From the NCBI RefSeq assembly GCF_000283155.1, contig NW_004454207.1, forward strand, positions 9,234,995 to 9,298,994: a DNA stretch of 64,000 nucleotides. The letters are read 5' to 3'. Shown in pieces: positions 25,000 through 37,900 of the stretch (its first letter is position 1; each line of letters starts with the position of its first letter). The notes under the pieces are model-generated. The model saw only the letters and a list, made by a program, of their open reading frames with translations. It did no database searches and had not been told where the DNA came from. The translations under genes and the position numbers were made by a program. This DNA is from Ceratotherium simum simum (Eukaryota; Chordata; Mammalia; Perissodactyla; Rhinocerotidae).

Positions 25000-25085
25000 T
25001 ATATGCTTTTGTGTCTCCAACAACCTAGCAGAGTTCTTGGCGTCAAACAGACATTCACTAACTACTTGATTAATGAATGATTAGA
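25000..25085 (+). repeat. L2 3' end fragment
   Basis: TCTCCAACAACCTAGCAGAGTTCTTGGCGTCAAACAGACATTCACTAACTACTTGATTAATGAATGA, a degenerate L2 tail. Confidence 0.5.
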
Positions 25086-25089
25086 TGTA

Positions 25090-25360
25090 GTTAGAGTATA
25101 GACTAAGCCGCTGTAGCAAAAAGACCCCAAAATACAATAGCTCAAACAAGATAAGTGCCTACTTTTCTCTCACAGAGCAGTCCATAGGTAAGAGGATAGG
25201 CTAGGGTGAAGAGGTGTCACTAGATCACTAGGCCATTAAAGGACCCAGGTTTCTTCTCTCTCGTTATTCTTCATCCATCCTACAGTCTCGTCATGGTCAA
25301 AACTGGCTTATCATCACACTCTGCATTCTGACCCAGGGAAAAGGGGCCAATCAATCTACA
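25090..25360. repeat. LTR-like old repeat, family unresolved
   Basis: CTAAGCCGCTGTAGCAAAAAGACCCCAAAATACAATAGCTCAAACAAG...TTTTCTCTCACAGAGCAGTCC has the look of a reversed LTR 3' end. I cannot name the family. Confidence 0.4.
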
Positions 25361-25424
25361 AGAAAGCCTACCAGTTGACAAACTCCATACATAATCTCGC
25401 AGTTTCTATGGGCCAGGAATCTGG

Positions 25425-25660
25425 GCCAGCAAACACATGAGCTTGGAAGCAGATTCTTCTCCAATCAAGGTTCAGATGAGACTCTAGCTCTGGTCAACTC
25501 CTTGACTGCAATCTGTGAGAGACTCTAAACCAAAGGATCCAGTTAAGCTGTGCTCAGATTCCTGGCCCACAGAAACTATGAGATAATAAATGTAAGTTGT
25601 TTTAAGCTACTAAGTTTGGGGTAATTTATTATGCATCAAATAGATAACTAATGCAATATC
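25425..25660 (+). mobile_element. MLT1-type LTR, 3' part
   Basis: AGCTTGGAAGCAGATTCTTCTCC...AACTCCTTGACTGCAATCTGTGAGAGACTC...CAGATTCCTGGCCCACAGAAACTATGAGATAATAAATGTAAGTTGTTTTAAGCTACTAAGTTTGGGG is the 3' half of an older MLT1 subfamily. Confidence 0.8.
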
Positions 25661-26284
25661 TCAACTTTCACCATTTAAATTACCAGTAATTGACAAAACG
25701 AAAACTTTAAATTGTACATTAAAGGCAAATATGATTTAAAAGTATAAGGCTAATATATATTTTGACAGTTTTTTGGATTTAATACCATTAAAGACAAATT
25801 AAATATTAGGCTTGTATCTTATACTTAAACCTAATTCTTATAATCTGGAATGATTTGCTCAACAACTTCACCCACATTGCTGGTAATATCTTAGTTCTGT
25901 ACCTTTTCAACCTATCTCTAGAATGCAGTTTTCTTCCAGATGTAAATGTTACTAATGCTGTGAATACCCTGAGGGAAAGTATGAGCCATATTACAATCAC
26001 AATGGAAAATGTTTTGATTTTAGAGAGAATAAAAAATTTGAAGATTTTCCTTCCAAAGGAATTGTTACATAAAGAAAAAAAGGTAGCTGGTGGCAGAAAA
26101 ATAAATATTAGCACTTACTGACTGTTTTCACATTTGCTTAAATGTTAATAAATATATACTATAGACTAATGAAGTAAAATACCTTTAATGGTTTGGGAGG
26201 TGCAGAAATCTAGATCAAATCTGAAGGCAGTCTCAGGCATTAGGCCCCATGCCCAGGTCTCTGTGCTAGCCAAAACTTAACTCA

Positions 26285-26840
26285 GGCATTTATTTAATTA
26301 CCAAGTACTTACTGAACACCTACTGCGTACTGGGTGCTAGATATGAAACAAGGAATAAGCCAGACATGGTCACTGCCTCATGCAGCTCACAGTTTAGTAG
26401 GAAATATAGACAAGTCAACAGGCAGTGGAATCTAGTGTGGTGTTGCTATTTAGGGCACGCAAAGGCTGCTATGGCAGCACAAAGGAAAAACACTTAACTC
26501 AGGGTGGAAATGGAAGTGGGAATTGTGTCAGGAAGACGTCTCAGTTGAAGTGATATCAAAATTTGGACCTGACGGATGATCAGGAATTAATTGAAGGGAG
26601 TGGTAAGGGAAAAAAATTCTAGGGGAGGGAATATCGCCTAGGAAGGCCCGGGAGCAACAGAGAACCTGATACATTCGAGTGACTGGACTTTCAGCAGAGG
26701 GTAGAGGTGTGTGGCTGGAGACGATATAGAGAAGTATGCAGGGCCTGGTAGGTCACATTGCAGAGCTTGGACTTTAAATATTTAAAGGAAGCACAAAACT
26801 ATTGAAGGGTTTAAGAAGAGTATAATGATCTCACTCTTCC
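26285..26840 (-). mobile_element. L2 LINE 3' half, reverse orientation
   Basis: CAAGTACTTACTGAACACCTACTGCGTACTGGGTGCTAG...TGGTCACTGCCTCATGCAGCTCACAGTTTAGTAGG, continuing to GCACAAAACTATTGAAGGGTTTAAGAAGAG. Degenerate L2. Confidence 0.75.
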
Positions 26841-26849
26841 ATAACTGAC

Positions 26850-28795
26850 ATAATGTTCAAGACAATTTGATTTCTAAAAAGTTAATTTTCCCAAGATGTT
26901 AAAAAGTATATAGAAATATATAAGTTTTTTATATACTAGCAATAACCAGATGGAAGACATAGCAGAAAAGATATCCCACTTATGATATAACAAAAACTAT
27001 AAAATACCCATGAATTATCTTAATAAGAAATGTACAAAACTATATGTAAGAAACCGTAAAATTTTGATAAAGAATATCAGAATAAATGAATGTTCTTGGA
27101 TATTAAGGTATTATTAAAATAATGTTTTTCATGTTAATCTGTAAATTTATTGATAAAAATCCCAATAACTTTTTCAGGAGTACTTGATAAATGGATTGTA
27201 AAGCTCATCTGGAAAGATACATAAGATTACAATTTTGAAAAGTAAAAAGGTAGCAGTGCTTGCCTTGCCACATATAAAGACAACATACAATAAAAGCACA
27301 GTAATTGAAAATGTATGTAAAGTCAAAACATTCAGGGATGTTGTGGGTTGAAATATGTCCTCCAAAAAGGTATGCTCAAGTTCTAATCTCCGGTACCTGT
27401 GAATGTGATCTTATTTGAAAATAGGGTCTTTGCAGATGTAATAATGTTAAGATGAGGTCACAATGGAGTAAGGTGGGCCCTAATTCAGTGACTGATGTCC
27501 TTATAAGAAGAGGGAAAATTGGACACAGAGACATACAGGAAGAAAGCCATGTGACAATGGAGGTAGGGATTGAAGTGATGTGCCTACAAGCCAAGGAATG
27601 CCAAGGACTGCCAGCAGTCACCAGAAACTGGAAGAGACAAAGAAGGATCCTCCCCTCGAGCCTTTAGAGAGAGCATGGCTCTGTTGACACCTTGATTTCG
27701 AACTTCAGTCTTCTGGACTGTGAGAGAATAAATTTCTGTTGTTTTAAGCCACGCGGTTTGTGGTACTTGGTTAGGGCAGCCTTAGATAACTAATATAAGG
27801 AGTATACGGTAATTTTATATATGATAAAAGAGAGATCTCAAATGAGTGGGAATAAGTGAGTTTTATTTATTCAATAAGTAGATATTAGGACAACAGGCTA
27901 TCTATTTGGAAAGATAAGTTAGATTTTTATGTCATAACAGGTGCTAAAAGTCCAAGTAGATCACATATCTAAATGCAAAAAACAAAACCATAAAAGTGAT
28001 AGATGAAAACGTAAGAGGATATTTTTATAACCTTGGTGCAAGGAAGGATTTTCTAATCAAAACATAAAACCCAGAAGCCAGATCGGACCATTTAAAAACG
28101 AAAACTTCTGTGCATATACAACGAAAGACAACATAATCAATGTTAAAAAAAAATAGGGAGAAAATATTCGCAAGATATATTATAGACATGGAGTTAATAC
28201 CCAGAATGTATACCGAGATCAAATAGACCATAAGGAGACAGGTAACCCAAAAGAAAATTGGGCAAATACAAAAATACAAAGGCCAATAATGCAGGGATAC
28301 TCAACTTCACTAATAATCAAATGAGATGCAAACTGAAATGAGAAAATATTATTTACAGTGGCTCAAATTAAAAATAATTTCTGATAATATCCAGTGTTGA
28401 ATATGGTATGGTCAAACAGGTTCTCTTATACAGTGAAATTTTTATACCATTTTGGCTTGGAGGGCAATTTGGCAATGTCTATTGAGATTTAAATATTCAT
28501 ACCATTTGTTCCAGCACATCCTTTTCTAAGATTATATCCTACTGAAACACAAGTTCACAAAAATAAATAGGGGAAAAATTACATTAAGAATAGGACATGT
28601 GTAAAACAGAATACTATGCAACCATTTAAAAAGAGGTAGATCTACATATATTGTCATAAAAAGATGTTCAAGACATATTAAGCAAAAAGAGCAAGTTGCA
28701 GAATATATTTTGTAAATATCAATAGTAATTGTCTTATGTATAGAACAAAAAGAAGATAGTAACTGAGCTGCTAACAATGATTATCTTGTGGGGGG
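26850..28795 (+). mobile_element. ancient L1 ORF2/3' region, split by an MLT1 LTR
   Basis: Left part (to 27343): GATAAATGGATTGTAAAGCTCATCTGGAAAGATACATAAG...GCACAGTAATTGAAAATG. Right part (from about 27799): AAATGCAAAAAACAAAACCATAAAAGTG...TTGGTGCAAGGAAGGATTTTC...CCCAGAATGTATACCGAGATC...AAAAGAAAATTGGGCAAATAC...ATACTATGCAACCATTTAAAAAG. Together they read as one forward, degenerate L1 with many stops. The MLT1 element inserted later. Confidence 0.75.
27344..27798 (+). mobile_element. MLT1-type solo LTR nested in L1
   Basis: TGTTGTGGGTTGAAATATGTCCTCC...TGTGAATGTGATCTTATTTGAAAATAGGGTCTTTGCAGATGT...GTCCTTATAAGAAGAGGG...TGTGAGAGAATAAATTTCTGTTGTTTTAAGCC...GGTACTTGGTTAGGGCAGCC is a complete-looking MLT1 LTR in forward orientation. 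Confidence 0.9.
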
Positions 28796-28799
28796 GATA

Positions 28800-28905
28800 A
28801 TTTATTAATTCATTTATGTAATATTTAATGAGTGTCTATTATCTGCCAGGCACTGGTCTAGGTGCTAGGAATTCAGGAGTGAACAAAAAAAACAAGATGA
28901 GGAAA
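28800..28905 (-). repeat. L2 3' end fragment
   Basis: TTAATGAGTGTCTATTATCTGCCAGGCACTGGTCTAGGTGCTAGGAATTCAGGAGTGAACAAAA, a reversed L2 3' end. Confidence 0.75.
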
Positions 28906-29244
28906 TGGTGAACATTCATTTTCTATGTTATAATATTTCTTTGAAGTATGACCTTTATATTTTTGTCTCTAACAAATCTATGGTTAGTTTGATTTTTTTT
29001 AAAAAAAATAAGCTTTAAGGTACTGATGAAAAACTTTCAACAATATAAAGCAATTTTTTTTGTCATTCTCTTAAAATCAGTCTCATGAAACAGTTTTTAA
29101 AATGTCACTGGCATATTCAAGAATGTATATTGGTAAAATTAATGTGAAAGCATCAAGTTTCTAATACCGTAAAATCATTACTTTGCTCAGTTTAAAAATA
29201 GGAATATTTAAATTTTATGGTATATGATTTATGTATAGCCCTTA

Positions 29245-29412
<168 letters not shown>

Positions 29413-29689
29413 TCACCCCTAAAGGGTTCTAATGAAGTAGTACAAAACCACCATGTAAGTATGCAGTTGCCAATTCGCAACAGGTTGTGCTTCAAAAGTT
29501 AATATGTAAATTGATTTTTTGAAACTAAAATATTTTTCCATGGAAATGATATAATAAATGATGATTACTTTTCCAGGTGAGCCCTTGAGTTTAACAGTTA
29601 AATGCATTACAAATAGTCTTATTTAAACCTTACCAAGCATCATTTTCAATACTTTCTATGGCAAAACACATTCTAAATTCCAACTCCAC

Positions 29690-30790
29690 TGATAATTAAT
29701 CAGGGCAACCGATTAATTATTTTGGGGAAAAATTAAGCTAGATCTCTACATCAAAATAGATTCCAGGTGGATTAAACATTTAAATGCCAAAAAATAAAAT
29801 TATACAAGTATTAGAAGAAAATATAGGCGAATAATACTTATGAGGCAAGGAGGGTGGAAATCATAAAGATAAAAAGACATTTGAATCCATAAAAGTTCAA
29901 AACGTCTTCTGTCAGACACAAAAAAAGAAAAAAACAAACTGATTACGAAAAAATAAAAGCAACATATGACAGAGTTGGTATCCTCAATACATAAAGAGCT
30001 TTGTTTTACAAACCTGTAAGAAAAAATGATGAACCTCAACAGAAATGAGCAATAAGGGAAAAAAGAGTTCAGCCTTAGTACTAATCAAAGAAACGCATTT
30101 AACCGAAAGATACCTTTGTCTTTCAAATTGGTAATGATTTACAGAGAAAATAACACCCAGCATTAATATGAGTATGGGGAAAAGAGCACTCAGGATATAC
30201 TGCTGGAGAAAGTGTAAATCAGCACAACATTTCAGGAAGGCAATCTAAGTCCGTATTTAAAAAAAGACATAAAACTTTGAAATGTCCCATCATTTTGACT
30301 TTTTTAAAAAAAATGGACAAGTGTGCAAAGATGTACATATAAGAATGCTCACCATAACTTTTTCCAAAAAGAACTCCAAATTGGAAACCAAAATTCCTAA
30401 CAATAGAGAACTAGTTAAATATACTATGGTACATCCATAAAATGGAATATTATGCAGTCATTAAAAATGATGATAAAGATGTAAATTTATTGACATGAAA
30501 AGACAGTCACATGTAATAAGTGAAAAAGCAGTTTACAAAACAATATGGATTATAATGATCCCATTTTAAATAAATATATACATGTTTCAATGTATATATT
30601 TGTATGGGAAGAACTCTGGAAGGATATACACCAAAATGTTATCAGTGGCTATCTCTGGGTGGTAAAATTTTAGACAGCTTAAATTTTGTTTGTTTTTGCT
30701 TATTTGAATTTTCTAATGTGTCTACAATGTCTACAATGAATATGTATTATCTGTGTAATTAAAAACCAAACCAAACCAAACCAGAAGTCA
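29690..30790 (+). mobile_element. ancient L1 3' region, forward orientation
   Basis: Degenerate ORF2 end and 3' UTR: CTACATCAAAATAGATTCCAGGTGGATTAAAC...AACTAGTTAAATATACTATGGTACATCCATAAAATGGAATATTATGCAG...AGTGGCTATCTCTGGGTGGTAAAATTTTAG. It ends with a simple AACCAAACCAAACCAAACC tail at about 30763..30783. Confidence 0.75.
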
Positions 30791-31004
30791 GGAACACACA
30801 GTGTCTTCTCTAGTTCCCTCACTGGAAATAGGAGCAAATGCCCCTGAACCACTTGTTAACTCAACAAATGTATAAAGATCTAAGCTAACCATCTCTGGAG
30901 CATTATCAACTGGGAAATAAAAGGTAGTCCACCCATTACCCCATATCCGACATGAGGCAGCTGCTCTGAATTTGAACTCCTCTCTTTACTCTCCCCACCC
31001 CTAT

Positions 31005-31145
31005 TTATTCACCCATTCATCCATCCATTTCATTTCATTCATGCTATGTTCTAGGCACCAAGCTGAAGATGAAAGGTTAATAAAACATGGCCCCCATCCT
31101 AGAGATCCATCCTGGAGGATCTTACAGGTCTACTGACCCATAAAA
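31005..31145 (-). repeat. L2 3' end fragment
   Basis: TTCACCCATTCATCCATCCATTTCATTTCATTCATGCTATGTTCTAGGCACCAAGC, a reversed L2. Confidence 0.65.
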
Positions 31146-31429
31146 AGGGCCCCTTTCATTTTCAAACACTCATAGATTATGTTTCTAGGTTAGGGAATGC
31201 CTATACAATACTATAAAACACAGAAATGGTGCCAAAATGCAGAAAATGGGGAGGCAGGTATAAAATATTTATTTTCCTAAGACACCTTCAGAGGCTATAG
31301 TATTGCTCACTTCTATGATAAAGACTCAACTCCAGGATACATCTTTCTCCTAAAAGCCACAACCGTTTATTCAACTGAATACTGATCATTTTTATCCAAA
31401 CATCCCAGACAAACCTTAAACTAGCTCTT

Positions 31430-31665
31430 AAGAACACTGGCTTTGGCGTCAGACACCTAGATTCAAATTTCTGCTCTTACACTAATTATGAAGCCTTGGA
31501 CGAGTTATTTAAACTATCTAAGCTTTAGTTTCTTCATATGGGAAGTGGAGATTAAAAAGTCTTATCTTCAGAGAGTTGTTGTGAAGACTAAATGAGATAA
31601 ATGATATAAAACACTAAGCACATGCCTGGCACTTAGTAAACAATCAATGTTAGCTATTTTAATTA
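31430..31665 (+). repeat. MIR SINE, near full length
   Basis: GAACACTGGCTTTGGCGTCAGACACC...ATTATGAAGCCTTGGACGAGTTATTTAAACTATC...ATGCCTGGCACTTAGTAAACAATCAATG. Forward MIR. Confidence 0.85.
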
Positions 31666-31975
31666 TGTCCAAAATTAATCTCCCGCTCTGTGTCCCACCA
31701 ATCCGCTACTTCTGCTGTATTTGCTATCTTAGTGAATAGTACCATCATTCATCTAGTAGCCAAAACTAGATTTTCTCATTAATTGTACATAGAGTTCTCT
31801 TTCTATAACACAGATCTACTCAATGGCTCCCTATTATTTGGCTTTTAGAATCCGTGGTCTAACTTGAGCAACACTTACATTTTCCCTGGAAATGTAACTT
31901 GAGAACCATCTGCTTCTTGGGATTTTCAGTGTATGCAAAGCAAGAATCACAACTTATAACTTACTTTTAAAGCAA

Positions 31976-32225
31976 ACTGGTACAGTAGAAACAGCACTAA
32001 ACTTGGAATTGGTAGACCAGGGGTAGAGTCCTAGGCCTGCCATTTATAAGCTTTATGATTTCGGGCAATTCAGACTTTCTCCTAGCCTATTACTTTATCT
32101 GTTCAAAATGGGGATACTTGCCCTGTCTACCCAAAGGGTTATTGTTAGGCTCAAAACAGAGATAACTCATAAGAAAGCACTTTATAAACTGTAAAGAGCT
32201 GTACCAATGCAAATTATTATTATTA
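31976..32225 (+). repeat. MIR SINE, near full length
   Basis: GGTACAGTAGAAACAGCACTAAACTTGG...TTATGATTTCGGGCAATTC...AAGAAAGCACTTTATAAACTGTAAAG. Forward MIR. Confidence 0.8.
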
Positions 32226-32229
32226 AGGT

Positions 32230-33490
32230 GAGGTAGCTTCATGAGGATAAAACAGTACTCCATAAGCTCCTTTTGATCTTATAATCAAAAAAAGTTTAGG
32301 ATTGGTAAGGGATCTTGAAAAGTCTTCTGTTCCAAATATACATACAATTCTTTCTATCCCATTCTCACCTATATTTGAACACTATCAGGACAAGACTGTA
32401 CTACCTCACTGGGCAGCCTACCACACTATCTCAGAAAAAGCACTAGCTGCTAGATAAAATTCTTCATTATACAGTAACTTTCCTCAGCCACAAATTCCCT
32501 TTAAGAGGATTACTAATACATGATGACTAACTTGCCTGTACTCTATCTGCTAAGTCACAGGAAGTAAATCTACAGCTATGACTATAAACCACCCCGAGTC
32601 TGTTCTTTTCTGGATAACTCAAGTTCCCTCAAGCATTCCTTTTAGACAGATGAGACCATCTTGTTTTCTGAGCATGCATCCAATTCATCTTAAAGAGCGG
32701 TATGCAGAATTGCATGCAATTAACATTCCAACCTTGATAGGACCAATGTGGAGTAAAGGGCATATCGCCTCCCTTGTCATAATAAGTTTTCTGTTGATTA
32801 AATCCTGTCGTCTTTATTTACACTGCAACTAAGCCCTGTATCCTCTATTCCTATTTGTTGTTACACTTAGTCTCATGAATAAAGCCATACTTTAAATTTC
32901 TGATCCATCTTTTCCAGTTCTGATCCATTGCTACAGCTTCTATAGATTGGATTCCAAATCTGCCAATCAGCCTCTTCACTATTTTCAGCTTCATGTAATC
33001 CATAAATTTTACAATATATTTTCTTTTCTGAACTCCTCACCCAGCTAATTAACAGTAATACACTAACAAAACAATCTAAGAAAAAAATTAAGTGAAACAT
33101 GATCTAAAGGTATTTTATGCTCTACTTTTTGCAAAAATATCTACTTCCTTTCTGAGTTTAGCAAAGACAAAATTTTGAACAATTTAATTTTTAAAGCAGG
33201 AAAATATGAAAGTCAATATTATTCTACATACCAGTGAAGCTTTACAAAAATCTACCCAAAAGAGCACCTCTACTGAAACAAACCTTTTGTATCATTTCAT
33301 CAAAACAAGGATTCAAATGTTATCTATTAGTAATGAGCATAAAATTACTTCCGCAGCTAAGAAGTTTCCCTTTTGAAAAATGACCCTTGCTTGGCTTCAT
33401 TAGAGATTAGGTTATATTGTAATTTCTATAGTTCCAAGAGTTCAAGGAATAGTACCTATTAAACAAGAAAACTTATTTCTCTAATTTTAA
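32230..33490. other. intron 1 stretch, nothing recognised
   Basis: AT-rich, unique-looking sequence. An open frame of 84 codons at 32578..32832 (+) is antisense to the gene and has no recognisable similarity. Confidence 0.4.
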
Positions 33491-33499
33491 GAAACAAAT

Positions 33500-33690
33500 A
33501 GAAAAAATATGTGGTCTGAATCTGGCTAGTACCAGGTTTAAACCCCAGCTCTCACTTACTGCTGTAGCTACCTGACCTTGGGTAAGTTACTTAACATTTT
33601 GAGCCTCAGTTTCTCCATTTGTAAGATGCATATAATATCTATCTCACAGGGATGTTATAATTAAAAGGATCCACCAAGGGACAAGTAGAT
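33500..33690 (+). repeat. MIR SINE
   Basis: AATCTGGCTAGTACCAGG...TGTAGCTACCTGACCTTGGGTAAGTTACTTAAC...TGAGCCTCAGTTTCTCCATTTGTAAGATG. Forward MIR. Confidence 0.85.
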
Positions 33691-33719
33691 GCTACTTCCT
33701 GTCCCCTCTTTTGCCTCAA

Positions 33720-34980
33720 TCGACTGTGTAATATTTACATTTCTATCCTTAACTTCTAAAGATGTAGTGCAATGAAGAAGTATGGGAGCATGCTGAGATA
33801 CCTGTTTCACCACTTACTACAGCTAATTTCCTGCCAAGCAGGGTGGAAGAGATCATTCATATGTGTAGTATATTTTTATTCGATGTGGCTAAAGAATGAG
33901 TATGGACAAAAAAGGATAGTTTAAAAGTGAGGCAAATGTATTTCTCCTCTTTCATCCCACCATAATGCCTTCCAGCCAAAAAACTGCAGGGCTTGGCAGA
34001 TTGTACATATGCAAATATTATGTGAAATACTGGAAAAGGTTAGGAAATGCTAATCATGCTTTACTCTGTTAGTCTGAAATGTGTAAAAATCAAAAATTAG
34101 AATAACGTATAATATAGGTCTCATCTGAACAAATCAGATAAAGGAGACTGTTAGCTTGAGTTTCAGCAGGAATTGTTTTCAAAATAACTTCAAATGTTGT
34201 GGTATAAAATTATCACTTACAATCATCTTCCTGGTTTAAAGAGGATGAACAACTCAAATCAGTAAATCTAAACCAAAGTTTCAGGACTTCTAGAGTATTC
34301 CCATGTATTTTAAAGAAAATTCTGAAACGTTAAACACAAAATATTTTACTAATTTAAAAAAATTTTATTTTAAGAAACCCTATTAAACAGATTGTTTTCC
34401 AGGCTGCTGTTTGATACCTCTGAACAAAATATAAAATAAGTTTAAAAAAATGCTTTGAGTCCAGCAGGAGATCATCAGGAACAAGTATACTATGACTAAA
34501 AAAAATGATCTGTGACTGATAAAATGCTACCTTGAACTTAGAAGGACATATCATCTACTGACATCTTCCTACCTAGAAATGAAATGTACATATGAACATT
34601 GGGAAAAAGAATTCCTCACAGAGAACAACAGCCTGAAATACCAGAAAGGGAGGAAAAAAAAGGAAGGGTCCAGAGCCCTAGCATATTAATTTGGAGACCC
34701 AGGTTGTAGGAACGAGAAAGGATCACGCTTTTTTTTTTTTACCACCTCCAAGTTTCCACAAGTATATCTGCCTTCCAAACTCCCTGATATCAGCAGTGGT
34801 TTTCCTGCCTGAAGTATATGCAGTAGGAGTTCCATAAAGGTGCTGAGGGTGAGGCATTAGAAACCTCTCTCAAACTTCAGTTGAGATACCATCAAATTGT
34901 TCAGAATCCAAAGAATCTTCTATGCAATCACATTGAAACAATAAGAAACAAGCATTTTATATTCTTAATAAGGAATGTAT
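33720..34980. other. intron 1 stretch, nothing recognised
   Basis: No exon, RNA or confident repeat; only a T-run at about 34730..34740. Confidence 0.4.
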
Positions 34981-34989
34981 ATAATCCTT

Positions 34990-35440
34990 ACCAATGTGAC
35001 AGGATTAAGAATCAGCTCCTCATTTATCCTAAGGAAATATCAGAGATGTGCATAAAGACTTATGTACAGTGATATTCATCATAATCATTATACTGAAAAA
35101 TAGAAAACAATCTAAATGACCAACAAGGGACTGGTTAAATAAATCATAATACATCTATTCATATGTAGGAATACTATGCAATGGTTAAAATCAGGGCCTC
35201 AAAGAAAAATTAATGATGCAAAAATATGCTTGCAATATATTAAATTAAAAAGGATACAAAACTACTTAGTATGACCCCAATTTTGTACCCCCCTCCCAAC
35301 AAGTGTGCATGTAACTGGCAAAACATATATAAAATCTTATCAGTAGTTACCTGGGTCATAGGATTTTCTTCTTTGTACTGTATTTTCAAAATTATCTGCA
35401 TTTATTATATATTATTTTTATAAAGAGAAAAAACAATCAC
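34990..35440 (+). mobile_element. ancient L1 3' end fragment
   Basis: TAGAAAACAATCTAAATGACCAACAAGGGACTGGTTAAATAAATCATAATACATC...GAATACTATGCAATGG...AGTAGTTACCTGGGTCATAGG. Forward, degenerate. Confidence 0.7.
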
Positions 35441-35849
35441 TGTAATTAGAAAAATCAGTTTATTTCCAGTTAAGGTGCCCTTACACCTGCTTTGCTATTC
35501 CTCTAGCAACTAAAGGCCTGCCAGTACTCAAGAATGTTCTATTTTCTAGACTGGGCTAGGAATGACCTCTGGTTATATCTACTTTTTTAAGTTTTAGAGG
35601 ACCCTTTCAGAAGCTTTTTTTTCCTTTCTGGTCCTGTGGTTGTGGCCTCAGAAAATAGATACATTTTAGGCCTCATGTTTTTTAGAGTGTACCCCTAAGG
35701 GGAATTCTGCTTATGAAACAGAGTATGTTGAGATAAGAATAAAGAAATGAAAACACAGTAGCCAAAATTAAATCTGCATTGTGAATAGCAAGTATTAGAA
35801 TTGACATTGCAGAAAACGGAATCCATGCCACGAAGGACAAACTTGAGTA

Positions 35850-36720
35850 AATGAAAAAAAAAATGAAAGAAAAGTTTAAAAAACTATGGAGGACAGACGT
35901 AGAAATAATCTATGAATAACAGATGTTCCTTAAGAAAAAAAACAGAGCAGTTTAATCAATCAAAAGTATAAGAAAACTTTCCAGTTCTGAAAAAAAATAC
36001 CTGAGACTGGAGACTGAGAAGGTTCAACAGAGATCATCAACACCAAGACATGTCCTGGCAAATGTTTTTAAATTTCAAGGATAAAGATATAATCCTACAA
36101 GCATACAAGCAGAAAAAAATAGGTTATTTTCAAAGAAACTAAAATCAGATTGACCTCAGATTTCTCCTCTGCAACAATAAAATGCCAGAAGACAATGAAG
36201 TAATGACTAACAGAGTTGAAAGAGAAAAGTTATGATCTAAGAATTTTATACCTTGTCCTAGTTTTTCATGTACAAAGGTCACAGGAAATTATTCTTAGAT
36301 CTGCAAAGTCTTATAAAGTTTCACCATCCTGGTAGTATCTTTTTTCATAAAATGTTCAAAGGTATGTCCTAGACCATTGAAAAAGAATCAAAATAAGAAC
36401 GCAAGAATATTGAGGGAGGAAAGAACTGGTGAAGTACACTGACACCAACTCAATATCTAGAAATAACTGAATGAAATAATTAACGCCCCTAAAGGAGAAA
36501 GGGTCAATAATGAATAAATAATTGATATAAGTATATAAATAATATAAAACTTTAGAAAGTTAAGGTAAGATTTATAACCTTGGGCTAAATTAATGTGGAA
36601 TCAAAATAAAAGAGATAGTGAAAGAAAGGAGAAACAGATTCGAAATTCTCTGTCTTTCCTAAAAGGATATTTAAAACACTATTTTTAATAATTAGCTAAT
36701 AAATATAAATGTTGGAATGT
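35850..36720 (+). mobile_element. ancient L1 fragment, forward orientation
   Basis: AAGGTTCAACAGAGATCATCAACACCAAGACATG...CAAGCAGAAAAAAATAGG...GACCTCAGATTTCTCCTCTGCAACAATAAAATGCCAGAAGACAATG resembles the ORF1-side or 5' part of an old L1. It may extend to about 37500. Confidence 0.55.
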
Positions 36721-36794
36721 TCTGAAAAAACATACAATAACCAAGAATTTTATTTATTTACTGCAGTCCAAATCACTAGAGAAGATAACTGGCA

Positions 36795-36975
36795 AAGACT
36801 GGGAATAGTACTTTACACAGGCATCACATTCAACCCTAAGAACATGAGGTAGGTATAATTACCCCTATTTTACAGATGAGGAAACGAAGGCTCAGCAAAG
36901 TTAATTAGTGAATGGCAGAAGCAGGATTCAAACCCAGGTCTTTCCAGCTCCATAATTCTTTCTTCAATATTTCAT
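36795..36975 (-). repeat. MIR SINE
   Basis: ATTACCCCTATTTTACAGATGAGGAAACGAAGGCTCAGC...AGCAGGATTCAAACCCAGGTCTTTCCAGCTCCATAATTC. Reversed MIR. Confidence 0.85.
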
Positions 36976-37674
36976 AACCTCCTCAAACAAAACAATCCAT
37001 ATGACAGAAGGAAAAAAAAAACTCAAGGAAAGAATAAAAAACTTAAGATGACAGAAATCATTCCAAAAGTAATAATGTAAGAAATGTAAAGTTTAAAGTT
37101 TCTAATTAAAACAAAGAGTCTTACTGGATATTCAATGTTATTACAGAAGTATTGACATTTTTATGAGTGATAATGGTATGGTAGTTATGTGTGTTAAAAA
37201 GTCTTTATCATTTAAGAAATGTAAATGTAAATATTTATGTCTGAATTGACGTATCTAGCATTAGCTTCAAAATAATCCACTGCAGCCAGGAAAGGAAAGA
37301 GAGAGTATGTGTGCATGGGGGGTGGGGGAGGGAGACTGGCCATGAATTGATAAGCCTTGAGGCTGGGTTACAGGAATATGGTGGTTCATTATACTATTCT
37401 CTCTACTCTGGTATGTGTTTGAAATGCTTGATAATAAAAACTTTAAGAGTCTTAGGTTATATTTTTAAAAAAGTTGAAAAACCCACACAATTATTTACTG
37501 CTTTAAAGAGAAACCCAAACAAAATAAATAAGTATAGAAAAGCATAAAGAAAAAGAAAGCAGTTGTTTGTAATATTAAGGCCAAAAATAAAATGTGAAGC
37601 AAAAACCTTAAGCAGATTAAAAAGGTCATTTGATTTGGACTAAAAATATAATTAGTACTTAATACATATAGCAA

Positions 37675-37808
37675 TAATAATTGCTATCATTTACTGAGCA
37701 ATTACCACGCACCAGGCAAGTGCTAAGTACTATAGATTATCTTTGATGCTTCTAACAACTCTGTGAGGCATTATCACTAATTCACAAATGAGGAAATCAA
37801 GCCAAGAT
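37675..37808 (-). repeat. MIR fragment
   Basis: ATCATTTACTGAGCAATTACCACGCACCAGGCAAGTGCTAAG...GAGGCATTATCACTAATTCACAAATGAGGAAATC. Reversed MIR. Confidence 0.75.
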
Positions 37809-37814
37809 GTGTAT

Positions 37815-37900
37815 GTCAATCTTAAGCACTGCATCCTCGGTCCCTAGCAAAATGCCTGGCACACAGTAGGTGCTCAATAAATATTTGTTGACTAAATGAA
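37815..37900 (+). repeat. L2 3' end fragment
   Basis: GTCCCTAGCAAAATGCCTGGCACACAGTAGGTGCTCAATAAATATTTGTTGACTAAATGAA. Forward L2 tail directly beside the MIR. Confidence 0.8.
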
